DNA of 64,000 bases from an uncultured Lachnospiraceae bacterium (GTDB lineage Bacteria; Bacillota; Clostridia; Lachnospirales; Lachnospiraceae). Position 1 is the first letter of the stretch. Each line of letters starts with the position of its first letter. The notes below the pieces were generated by a model. The model saw nothing but the letters and a program-made list of their open reading frames with translations, ran no database searches and was not told the DNA's origin. Made by a program: the position numbers and the translations under genes. Shown piece after piece: positions 33,715-41,885 of this stretch. The stretch is from NCBI GenBank assembly GCA_910579735.1, contig CAJTUZ010000017.1, forward strand, positions 15,322 to 79,321. The letters run 5' to 3'.

Positions 33715-35862
33715 ATGGCTGAATTTATGATTGTTCTGCTGTCGCTTTCTTTTTCCGGGACCTTTCTATTTGCGGTTGTTTATATCGCGACACGTCTTTT
33801 GAGAAACAGACTGAGCAGGAGATGGCAGTATTATATCTGGCTGATCGTCATTCTGCGTTTTTTGATACCGTTTGCACAGACGGGGAATCTGACGAATGTT
33901 CTGTTTCGAAGCGTGAGTGAGTTCGTGCAGGACAGTACGGATATGTCAAAGCGGCAGATAATGGAAGAACAGACTGCGGATGCTGCAGCCGGTGCACCGG
34001 CCGGTATATCTGATACCGATGCTGCGGAAACTTCTGCGGAAACAATGAAGGAGCCGCGCAGGATCATGCACAAAGATACGGCGTCCGCAGATACAAAGTC
34101 AGAACATAGAATCGATGCTGCATGGTTTCTTTTTTTCGTTTGGGCGTTTGGCGCGGCATTTTGTTTTCTTCGTAAAGTTACTGCATACAGACGTTTTATA
34201 CAGTATTTAAATGACGGGAATACGGAAGTATCGGAAACAGAGGTTTTAGATGGCTTTTCGGTATGTAAAGAGCGGCTTCCTGTAAAGAGAAAAATAGAAA
34301 TTTACCGGAATCAGGCGCTTTTTTCTCCGATTATGACTGGTTTTTTTCATCCCTGCATCATCATTCCCGATGTGACGATTAAGACGGATGAGGCCGTGTA
34401 TATTTTCATGCATGAACTTGTGCATTACAAATACGGAGATATGTTTTATAAGTGGCTTGTGCAGCTTACCATCTGCCTGCACTGGTTCAACCCGGTCATT
34501 TATTTTCTGGGGAAAAAAGTAAACGAAAACTGTGAACTTGCCTGCGATGAAAAGGTGATCGGAGAACTGAACGGGCAGGAGCGGAAAGCGTATGGGGATG
34601 CACTGCTTTCTTTTATGAAAAGAGAGAAAGTTTATGAAAATCCGACGGCGTCTCTTACCTTATCTGAAGGGGCGCAGCAATTAATAGAAAGGCTTGGTGC
34701 GATTATGGATTATAAGAAGAAAACAAAGAGCGGCCTGTTTTGCGCAGGACTGCTGACAGTGGTCATCTGCTTTTTCTTTGTGACGCTCGGCGCATATGCC
34801 GGGAAAAAAGAACCGGCGGAAGCGGTCGAAGCGGAAGTGGTAGTGACGGACGATTACAGCATCATCAATATAGATAATATTTATTATATTCTGACATCCG
34901 ATGCAGATATAGACGACATTCCGGGCGGTACTGCGACAGAAGGGTTTGTAGAAATCGTACTTGTCAAAAAAAGCGGGTATGCGTCTATCGGACCGTTTCT
35001 GAAACATAATTTTCTAAGTGATGTGGAAAAGCAGTGTCAATATGCGGTTGAAAACGGTCACTTGTCCCCAAAAGAAGCGAAGACCATTATGGAAGCAGCA
35101 GCGGAGATAGAGGATTCCGGGTTTGACATAGCAGGTGGATTAGACGCATTGGATTCGTTAGACACATTGGATGCATTGGATGCATTAGATGACTCGGATT
35201 CCTTTGTCGAAAAGTGGAATGAAGGAAAAGCATCTTATGTTCAGAGCTGCTTTTATCAGGATCCTTACGCAATTGCATTGGGTTGGAATTTAAGAGACCA
35301 TGTGTTGGGAGATCTGCAGACGGTAACACAGTCTGTTACATTAGAAGATGGCAGTAAGATGACAGTTTATTTTGCGGAAGAACTGAAAAAATACGTGGAT
35401 GATCCGGAAGCGATGCAGGCTGTTGCGAAACTTATTTCGCAAGTGAAAGAAGATGTGGCAAACGATGAATTCAGGATTAATAACATGATATCGCCTGCGG
35501 TGGAAAAACCGGTCATTGTGAATTTGATCTATATACCTTATGAGGAAATAAATGATTTTGCCAAGAATGCGTACCTGAGGGGCGATGTAGGGCAGTTTTC
35601 CTATGTAGAGTCCGAACTGACCGATGAAATCAGGGAAAGCTATATCGAAAGGGCATATCAGGAGGATAAAATAGACTTTTTCTGTATTCTGGCCGACGAT
35701 CTGCCGCAGGAAAAAAGAGACGAATACGGGTGGAAATGCTATGAAGAAGATAAGGTCGGTTTTTTCTGTATGCTGACGTTATCGGAAGAGACCAGGCAGG
35801 AAATAAGGAAAAAGGCGAAGCAGGATAATAAAATCGACTTTTATTATATCCTGGAAGATTAG
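33715..35862 (+). CDS. BlaR1-type M56 metallopeptidase with novel C-terminal domain
   Basis: 715 residues. The N-terminal part has membrane helices at about 4-25 and 38-55, a long loop, a helix near 140-158, then the M56 zinc motif HELVHYKYGD near residue 236 and a helix at about 343-362. The extracellular part is not the penicillin-binding domain of BlaR1 but about 350 residues of unknown fold. It contains an Asp/Leu-rich low-complexity stretch (SLDTLDALDALDDSD) and three related motifs near the end: DKIDFFCILADDL, DKVGFFCML and NKIDFYYILED. It probably senses an outside signal and cleaves the adjacent repressor. Confidence 0.85.
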   Translation: MAEFMIVLLSLSFSGTFLFAVVYIATRLLRNRLSRRWQYYIWLIVILRFLIPFAQTGNLTNVLFRSVSEFVQDSTDMSKRQIMEEQTADAAAGAPAGISDTDAAETSAETMKEPRRIMHKDTASADTKSEHRIDAAWFLFFVWAFGAAFCFLRKVTAYRRFIQYLNDGNTEVSETEVLDGFSVCKERLPVKRKIEIYRNQALFSPIMTGFFHPCIIIPDVTIKTDEAVYIFMHELVHYKYGDMFYKWLVQLTICLHWFNPVIYFLGKKVNENCELACDEKVIGELNGQERKAYGDALLSFMKREKVYENPTASLTLSEGAQQLIERLGAIMDYKKKTKSGLFCAGLLTVVICFFFVTLGAYAGKKEPAEAVEAEVVVTDDYSIINIDNIYYILTSDADIDDIPGGTATEGFVEIVLVKKSGYASIGPFLKHNFLSDVEKQCQYAVENGHLSPKEAKTIMEAAAEIEDSGFDIAGGLDALDSLDTLDALDALDDSDSFVEKWNEGKASYVQSCFYQDPYAIALGWNLRDHVLGDLQTVTQSVTLEDGSKMTVYFAEELKKYVDDPEAMQAVAKLISQVKEDVANDEFRINNMISPAVEKPVIVNLIYIPYEEINDFAKNAYLRGDVGQFSYVESELTDEIRESYIERAYQEDKIDFFCILADDLPQEKRDEYGWKCYEEDKVGFFCMLTLSEETRQEIRKKAKQDNKIDFYYILED

Positions 35863-35914
35863 GGAGCAGACGGCCGAATTCTGTCGCGAAGCTTTGGTGA
35901 AGTAAGATTTTTCT

Positions 35915-35944
35915 TTGGTTATTGTCCTTTGTTTGTGATATGCT
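35915..35944 (+). promoter_or_regulatory. promoter of the nucleotidyltransferase gene
   Basis: TTGGTT at 35915-35920, 18-bp spacer, TATGCT at 35939-35944, TG one base upstream. Confidence 0.6.
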
Positions 35945-35975
35945 TTAGATAAAGAGAAATTCAGGGAGGGCCGTT

Positions 35976-36731
35976 ATGCGATACCAGAATCTAGTGGACG
36001 AAATGGTTGAAAAAAGTAAAAGTATTTTTAAAGAGAGTCTTACAGGCATATATCTGCATGGTTCGCTGGCGATGGGGTGTTTTAATCCCAATAAAAGTGA
36101 TATCGATCTCATTATCGTAATAAATGACGGCATTACGGAACTTCAAAAAATGCAGTTTATGAATCATGTTGTAGAGTGGAATAAAAAAGCCCCGGCCAAA
36201 GGACTGGAACTTAGTATTGTCAGGAAAAAATACTGTAAAAACTTTCTTTATCCCACACCGTTTGAACTGCATTTTTCAAATGCACATTTGCAATGGTTTA
36301 TGGATGATCCGACAGATTATATTCATAAAATGAACGGTACAGATAAGGATCTGGCCGCGCATTTTACAATGATGAAGAAATATGGCATTGTATTGCACGG
36401 GGAGAAAATAGAGGATGTATTTGCAGATGTGCCAAGAAAAGATTATATGGACAGTATTTGGTTTGACATGGAAGGGGCTAGGGAGGCTATAGCGGACGAA
36501 CCTGTTTATGTCATTTTGAACTTGTGCAGAACTGCCGCCTTTCTTAAGAACGATTTGATTCTTTCCAAAAAACAGGGCGGAGAGTGGGCATTGCAAAATC
36601 TCCCGGCGCGATATCATACTTTCATCTCAAATGCCTTACAAAGTTATATGTATGACAAGGAGATGGACTTAGAGACTGACGAAGGGCAGAAATTTGCTAA
36701 TGAGATGCTGCGGATGATAAGGGAAATTTAA
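35976..36731 (+). CDS. aminoglycoside nucleotidyltransferase-like protein
   Basis: 251 residues. Nucleotidyltransferase core GIYLHGSLAMGCFNPNKSDIDLI at about 24-46 has the GS and DxD residues, followed by the all-helical C-terminal region (DUF4111 type) seen in ANT(9) and ANT(3'') enzymes, including EPVYVILNLCR. It may adenylylate spectinomycin or streptomycin, but many chromosomal members have no resistance role. GGGAGGG precedes the ATG. Single-gene unit. Confidence 0.75.
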   Translation: MRYQNLVDEMVEKSKSIFKESLTGIYLHGSLAMGCFNPNKSDIDLIIVINDGITELQKMQFMNHVVEWNKKAPAKGLELSIVRKKYCKNFLYPTPFELHFSNAHLQWFMDDPTDYIHKMNGTDKDLAAHFTMMKKYGIVLHGEKIEDVFADVPRKDYMDSIWFDMEGAREAIADEPVYVILNLCRTAAFLKNDLILSKKQGGEWALQNLPARYHTFISNALQSYMYDKEMDLETDEGQKFANEMLRMIREI

Positions 36732-36741
36732 TGAAAATCTG

Positions 36742-36771
36742 TTGATAAGCAGGTATTTAATACCTTATAAT
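36742..36771 (+). promoter_or_regulatory. promoter with internal palindrome, phosphodiesterase gene
   Basis: TTGATA at 36742-36747, 18-bp spacer, TATAAT at 36766-36771. The spacer holds the palindrome GGTATTTAATACC (36752-36764), a possible operator. Transcription starting near 36778 supports the ATG at 36835. Confidence 0.65.
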
Positions 36772-36834
36772 GAAAACTACGAGCGTTGCTGTACTATAGA
36801 GCCGGTCATGATTCATTTCAAAGAGGAAAATACA

Positions 36835-37554
36835 ATGCACAAACTGGCGATACTTTCAGATACCCATGGACTGCTGCGTCCTGAGATTATGGAAAAACTG
36901 CGTGACTGCGAAGCAATCCTGCATGGCGGCGATATCAATCATCAGACGATCCTGGATGAACTGCATAAAATCGCCGCAGTATATGTCGTGCGCGGCAATA
37001 ACGATAAAGAATGGGCGGAAGGGATACCGGAAACGCTTAACATTACCCTTTTTGGCGTCCGCTTTTTCATGGTGCACAACAAAAAGAAGATCCCGAAAGA
37101 CCTGAAGAATATCGATGTAGTGATCTATGGACATTCTCATAAATACGAAGAAAAACAGATAGGTGAAACACTTTATGTAAACCCGGGAAGCTGTGGGCCG
37201 AGGAGGTTTACACAGCCTGTCACTATGGCGATCCTGCAAATCTGTGACGATAGGTCCCTGCAAATAGAAAAAATTGAAATATCGGGACAGCTTTCCGAGA
37301 GGCAGAAACAGACTTACGAAAACAAGGAGACATCTTGTGACGAAAACGCGCTCTGTCCGGAAGAAAAGAAGATACCGGCGGATATAAAACGAATCATAAA
37401 GGCGGTCATGCGGGATACCGCCCGCAGGAAGAGTGTAAAGGAAATGGCGGAAAGTTATGGTATCAGTGAAGATCTGACAGAGCAGATCTGCCGTCTGTAT
37501 CTGACGCATCCGGGAGTGGATGCGGATGGGATTATGGGGAAGATGGGATTGTGA
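36835..37554 (+). CDS. YfcE/MJ0936-type phosphodiesterase with C-terminal helical extension
   Basis: 239 residues. Calcineurin-like motifs in order: ILSDTHG, LHGGDIN, RGNND, VIYGHSHK and NPGSCGPRR, all metal ligands present. After the usual 160-residue core there is an added 80-residue tail, from about 155, that is charged and helical and ends in an HTH-like segment (KSVKEMAESYGISEDLTEQI). The upstream in-frame start at 36742 overlaps the promoter -35 and was rejected. Hydrolyses phosphodiesters in vitro in this family; cellular substrate unknown. Lies 34 nt before the retron-like operon and may share its transcript. Confidence 0.82.
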   Translation: MHKLAILSDTHGLLRPEIMEKLRDCEAILHGGDINHQTILDELHKIAAVYVVRGNNDKEWAEGIPETLNITLFGVRFFMVHNKKKIPKDLKNIDVVIYGHSHKYEEKQIGETLYVNPGSCGPRRFTQPVTMAILQICDDRSLQIEKIEISGQLSERQKQTYENKETSCDENALCPEEKKIPADIKRIIKAVMRDTARRKSVKEMAESYGISEDLTEQICRLYLTHPGVDADGIMGKMGL

Positions 37555-37588
37555 AAAAGACAGGATTGAAAACGGAGCATAGATTTAC

Positions 37589-39604
37589 ATGGCGATAAAA
37601 CGACTGGAAATAAAAGGATACCGTTCTATTGATGATATGAAGCTGAATGCAAAACAGATCATGGCGCTCATCGGACCGAATGGAAGCGGGAAATCGAATA
37701 TACTCTCGGCGCTGTATTTTTTTTACAGAAGCTTGACCGCTGAGCAGAGGGAAGAAAATATTTTTGACGCAAACAATAAATTACGCAATGAAGTGTGCAT
37801 CAGAGTAACCTATGATTTACAGGAGATTCTCAAAAAGATACAGCATAATTTAAATGGCGGAAGTATAGAATACGAAAAATATTACACCAAAATACTGGCG
37901 ATTGCCAAAGAAGATGAAATTGTACTGGAGCTGATTAAGAGGAAAGAAAAACGGACGATATGGAATCAGGATTATAATATCCGTCAGATCATTTCCTTTC
38001 TGTTTCCGATTTACTTTGTGGATTCACGCGAGATTATGCTGACCGATTGGCATGATCTGTGGGGACTGATCGGCGATCTGGTAAAACTGCGTCATGAAGA
38101 TTCTGAAAGACTGCAGGGCGATATCAGACAAAAGATCACAGACGACTATCAATCTATGGACGGCCGTTTGAGAAATCTGGTCAGGCTTCTGGAAGAAAAA
38201 CGGATCAATGTGAAGAAAATGACACCGAAACAGCTCGGAGAAGTAACTGCGGAAATTGCTGTGGGCGGCCGGATGTTTCAATATGGTGAGCGCAGTCTGC
38301 AAGAGTATTCCAACGGAACCAATGCCTATAATTATACTGTTTTTCTGATCAATATCTTAAATATGTTAAAGCGTTATAAATTGAAGGAACCGATCATTGT
38401 GCTGGACGAACCGGAGATCAGTCTGCATTATCTGCTGATAGACGAACTGATGGAAAAGATTTTTGTGGTTTCCGATAATCTGCAGTTTTTTCTCTCCACC
38501 CATTCTGCCAGATGCGTAAAGGCATTGTTGGAATCCGAGGAGCAGGTATCCGGCATCTACCATATCGTACTGTCCGGGCAGTATACGAAAGCGAAGCGTG
38601 TGAAGGAACTGCCGCGGGAGGCGTCCAGAGAAAGAGCCGTTATTACGGAAGCTTATACGAACAGCTGCTTTGCAAAGATGGTCTTAAACGTCGAAGGGTC
38701 GACAGAGCAGGAATTGTTCAGGAATAAATATCTGCGTCTTGTTTTTCCAACTTTAAAAGAGGTGGAGATCGCCAATGGCATGAGCAATCAGGTCATCTAT
38801 AATCTGACTGCGCCGCATAAGAGGAATTATCAGATTCCCGGATTTGCGGTCATGGATATGGACAAAGTTTTGGAAAAAAAGGATAAACAGAACAGATTTC
38901 TTTTTAAGAAACTAAAAGATTACCCGATTGCGAAAGAAACCTTTCACTTTGGAGAACAAAGGGGAAATGCGTTGTATCGTAGAAAGCGGATCGAGAGGAT
39001 GTGTGAAAAATGCAATTTCTTTTTTCAGTATCCGTTTTTTAGCTACTCAGATGAAAATTTTGTATGCCTTTTGGATGAGATCAAAAATTATTATGAAAAC
39101 TACCATGTGTTTTTATGGCGAAACACAGTGGAAGGAGCGTTGATCACCGCCGGGAACCTGCAGATTTTTCTGGAGTATATGAAGGAAAGAAAAAACAAAG
39201 ATTATGAGAATCTTATTCTCATGGAGACGAAGTACCCGTTTTTAAAAAAAGAAAAAAATCAACTGTTGAATTACGTACGCCTTCTTTTTTCCGGGAAAAG
39301 CGATTATCTGCTTACCAAAAAGAAGATAAAAGAGCTGAATCCGCAGATTCATGACAGGCTGACGGAAAATATGAACCGGATCGATAAGACAGGCGGGTGG
39401 GTAAGCGACTGGCTGGAATTTTATTTTCTGGGAACGGCGAGACGAACCGGTGCCGACGTTTCTGATTTCTCCCAGTTTCGCAGATGGTTGGAAACGGGAA
39501 ATAACAAAGAAAACGTCAGGGATAAGGCGGAAAAAGATTTCGTGGAATTACATCAATTACATCGTCTTCTGCAAAAAAATTGGGATGACAATAGGGTAAA
39601 ATAG
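37589..39604 (+). CDS. retron-associated AAA ATPase with TOPRIM-like domain (OLD-like)
   Basis: 671 residues. Walker A GPNGSGKSNIL near residue 27, an ABC-type signature region (YGERSLQEYSNGTNAYN), Walker B IIVLDEPEISLHY near 270, and the switch His FFLSTHSAR. The second half begins a TOPRIM-like segment: LNVEGSTEQELF near 367 and VMDMDK near 421. This is the architecture of OLD-family nucleases. Its place directly before a retron-like RNA and reverse transcriptase matches type I retrons, where an ATPase-nuclease is the effector. That the TOPRIM is active is not shown. It belongs to the phage defence class of functions by inference. Confidence 0.82.
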   Translation: MAIKRLEIKGYRSIDDMKLNAKQIMALIGPNGSGKSNILSALYFFYRSLTAEQREENIFDANNKLRNEVCIRVTYDLQEILKKIQHNLNGGSIEYEKYYTKILAIAKEDEIVLELIKRKEKRTIWNQDYNIRQIISFLFPIYFVDSREIMLTDWHDLWGLIGDLVKLRHEDSERLQGDIRQKITDDYQSMDGRLRNLVRLLEEKRINVKKMTPKQLGEVTAEIAVGGRMFQYGERSLQEYSNGTNAYNYTVFLINILNMLKRYKLKEPIIVLDEPEISLHYLLIDELMEKIFVVSDNLQFFLSTHSARCVKALLESEEQVSGIYHIVLSGQYTKAKRVKELPREASRERAVITEAYTNSCFAKMVLNVEGSTEQELFRNKYLRLVFPTLKEVEIANGMSNQVIYNLTAPHKRNYQIPGFAVMDMDKVLEKKDKQNRFLFKKLKDYPIAKETFHFGEQRGNALYRRKRIERMCEKCNFFFQYPFFSYSDENFVCLLDEIKNYYENYHVFLWRNTVEGALITAGNLQIFLEYMKERKNKDYENLILMETKYPFLKKEKNQLLNYVRLLFSGKSDYLLTKKKIKELNPQIHDRLTENMNRIDKTGGWVSDWLEFYFLGTARRTGADVSDFSQFRRWLETGNNKENVRDKAEKDFVELHQLHRLLQKNWDDNRVK

Positions 39605-39618
39605 TGATAAACTGACAT

Positions 39619-39800
39619 AGAGCAAGCAGTAATTCTGTGTATGGCGGCCATACCACAGACCCGTGCGGCGATATGGGAGTATCGGTAACCCATGGGATTC
39701 ATGTGACTCTATAAATTAAATTTAACGTAATCGGTGTCGTAATATGTTAAATCAGACTGGATAATTCCCTAAACGGATATTTCAAGGAGTGCTTGCTCTT
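39619..39800 (+). ncRNA. retron-like msr-msd RNA with a1/a2 repeats
   Basis: The 210-bp gap between the ATPase and the reverse transcriptase is structured. The ends are a perfect 10-bp inverted repeat: AGAGCAAGCA (39619-39628) and TGCTTGCTCT (39790-39799), then a T run that may end transcription. Inside are a hairpin of 6 bp, one bulge and 5 bp with loop CGG (39634-39659), a hairpin ATGGG/CCCAT (39673-39693) and a hairpin ATTTAAC/GTTAAAT (39720-39752). This matches the a1/a2, msr and msd layout of retrons. Which base is the branch G and where the msd ends is not determined. Confidence 0.72.
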
Positions 39801-39814
39801 TTTTTGGGTGACAA

Positions 39815-40936
39815 ATGATGAAAATATATGATTATCAATATTTCCTGCGGGCGATCCTGCAATGCAGCCGGGATGAAGTTGAAACTCTGACGGAGAAAAA
39901 AAGTCTCTTATACGAATCTTTTGAAATCCCCAAGAAAAACGGAATGCGGGAAATCCATGCCCTGGCGGAAAGTAAAAAAGGAAAAAAACTGATGCAGATA
40001 CAAAAGAATCTGCATCAGCGTTTTTTATGCAGACTGCCGATCGCCGTACCGGCGCATGGCTTTGTGAAAGGGAAAAACTATCAGACTTTTCTGGAGCCGC
40101 ATCTGGGGAACGAATTCTTCATGAGACTGGACATTGAAGATTTCTTTCCTTCTTTTTCCATGGATTTAATGCGTAAAATACTTCGTGAACATATCGAAGA
40201 CGAGAGAGCGCTTGCAGATGTAATGGAGCTTTGTACGTTGGATGATAAACTGCCGCAGGGAATTTGCACTTCCCCCGTGCTATCCAATATTCTTTTCAGG
40301 CGGATCGATCAGAGGATATTGAAATACTGCCAGACAATCGAAGAGGGACGCAGAATGCAGAATCGTTATCCCAATGAGTCAAAGATTAAGATTTGCTATA
40401 CGCGATATGCGGACGATCTGCTTTTCAGTTCCGATCAGTTTGATTTCAAAGAAAATCTGCATTTTCTCCGAATGATCCGTAGGATCTTAAAAGAGGACGG
40501 ATTTCGGATCAATAAACAAAAGACGATTATGGATAGGGAAAAGATCGTATTAAACGGCTATGTTCTGGATGACAAGCTGCATCTTTCCAGGAAAAAGCTG
40601 CAGAATCTCAGGCGGATCCTCTATTTTTTTCGGAAGAAAAATGCAGTGGATTATGCAGTGGACACAGCACTTTTTCTACCTGATCAGTCGTCTGATAAGC
40701 AGGAGCTGTTGCGGAAGCTGTTGCAGGAGTTAAATTATACAAATATACAGTATCATGGAGAAAAAAAGACGTTTAACAGTATATCTTCGCTGATCCAGTA
40801 TCTTTGCGGTTATCGATCCTGGCTGATCAGTATCATACAGACAGGAGACGAGAGAGATAAGGCGGACGAAAAGATTCCACGTTATATAAACCGCATTGAA
40901 CTGTTATTACAGGAATTGGAAAAACAGGAAGCATAA
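39815..40936 (+). CDS. retron-type reverse transcriptase
   Basis: 373 residues, one RT domain with no maturase or endonuclease domain. Motifs: AHGFVKGKNY, RLDIEDFFPSF, LPQGICTSPVLSNILF and the catalytic RYADDLLFSS near residue 198, followed by GFRINKQKT and VLNGYVLDD. It is directly preceded by the a1/a2-bounded RNA it would use as template and primer. No variable/template repeat of a diversity-generating element and no group II intron RNA was seen. Makes msDNA by analogy with known retrons. Confidence 0.9.
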   Translation: MMKIYDYQYFLRAILQCSRDEVETLTEKKSLLYESFEIPKKNGMREIHALAESKKGKKLMQIQKNLHQRFLCRLPIAVPAHGFVKGKNYQTFLEPHLGNEFFMRLDIEDFFPSFSMDLMRKILREHIEDERALADVMELCTLDDKLPQGICTSPVLSNILFRRIDQRILKYCQTIEEGRRMQNRYPNESKIKICYTRYADDLLFSSDQFDFKENLHFLRMIRRILKEDGFRINKQKTIMDREKIVLNGYVLDDKLHLSRKKLQNLRRILYFFRKKNAVDYAVDTALFLPDQSSDKQELLRKLLQELNYTNIQYHGEKKTFNSISSLIQYLCGYRSWLISIIQTGDERDKADEKIPRYINRIELLLQELEKQEA

Positions 40937-40955
40937 AGGACGGGAGAGAAAGATT

Positions 40956-41885
40956 ATGGGCGGCGAACGGATTGAACGTTATTGGTCATATGAAATGAAA
41001 TCACTTTTGGAAAGATACAGACAGTTTGAGACGCTGATTCCGGCGGCTCACGGAAGGGGCGCGGCGCATCGGGGAGAGGATGGCCGTTATGTTGAAAGTA
41101 TTTTAAAAGAGACATTAAAGAAGTTTCTGCCGACCGGCGTTGAAATTTTGTCCGGTTTTATTCTGCGTGCCGGCGTTGAGAGCAGTATGTCCGGCAAGGC
41201 AAGAAAAAGGGATGAAGATAAACATTCTTCCCAGCTTGATCTGATTGCGTACGACGTACATAACTATCCCGTTTATCAGAGATTCGGGGATACGGCGGTC
41301 GTTCTGCCGGAAGGGGTGTTAGGCGTCATATCCGTTAAGAAAACGCTGCGTGCAGACGAACTTTCCGGAGAGATAGGGGCACTGAAAAAGGCGTCGCAAT
41401 TATGCTCTTTGCTGGAAAGAAAGGGACCGTTTCTGGCGCTTGTGGGTATGGATGATGATCTGGGGAAAGAGTCTGAGGAGTGTGCAAAAAAAATTGTAAA
41501 GATTATTCGGAATGTGTTTACACAAAATACGGAAGAACAGGCCTGTTATGAACCGGTCAGCTATGAAGAATTACCCGGTTTTATCGGTAATCTGTCAAAA
41601 TGGACGATACATAGACGCCATGGATACGAGCCGGAGACGGAAAAGAAGTCAGATAATAAGAAATGCAGAGAAAGCGCGGAATATCAGATGTATATTCATA
41701 AGGAAGAGGAAAGCCATTTGGGCCTGCAGTTTTTATTAAAAGGAATTCTCGATGTCTATTATAGCGATGGCAGAAATCACGGAAAGCAGCCGGGATTTTT
41801 CAGCTTTCCATCCGGGAGATCCTTTGACTGGAAATCGGATAAGATTCCTTGTGATATGTGTCCGGCGCAGAGAATATCATCATGA
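40956..41885 (+). CDS. DUF6602 protein, putative retron accessory
   Basis: 309 residues, ATG at 40956 after GGGAGAG, chosen over an upstream frame within the RT gene. The N-terminal segment (SYEMKSLLERYRQ, AAHGRGAAHRGEDGRYVE) and the core SSQLDLIAYDVHNYPVY with VLPEGVLGVISVKKTL match DUF6602 proteins. The D...V.K-like arrangement (QLDLIAYD then SVKKT) resembles a restriction-endonuclease-like fold. The enzyme activity is inference. It lies 19 nt after the RT and overlaps the next gene by 4 nt, so it is part of the operon. Confidence 0.7.
   Translation: MGGERIERYWSYEMKSLLERYRQFETLIPAAHGRGAAHRGEDGRYVESILKETLKKFLPTGVEILSGFILRAGVESSMSGKARKRDEDKHSSQLDLIAYDVHNYPVYQRFGDTAVVLPEGVLGVISVKKTLRADELSGEIGALKKASQLCSLLERKGPFLALVGMDDDLGKESEECAKKIVKIIRNVFTQNTEEQACYEPVSYEELPGFIGNLSKWTIHRRHGYEPETEKKSDNKKCRESAEYQMYIHKEEESHLGLQFLLKGILDVYYSDGRNHGKQPGFFSFPSGRSFDWKSDKIPCDMCPAQRISS

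Noticed and set aside
39815..40936. RT as part of a diversity-generating element or group II intron
   Set aside because: No template/variable repeat pair, no accessory Avd gene, no intron RNA domains or maturase domain; an a1/a2-bounded RNA fits a retron.
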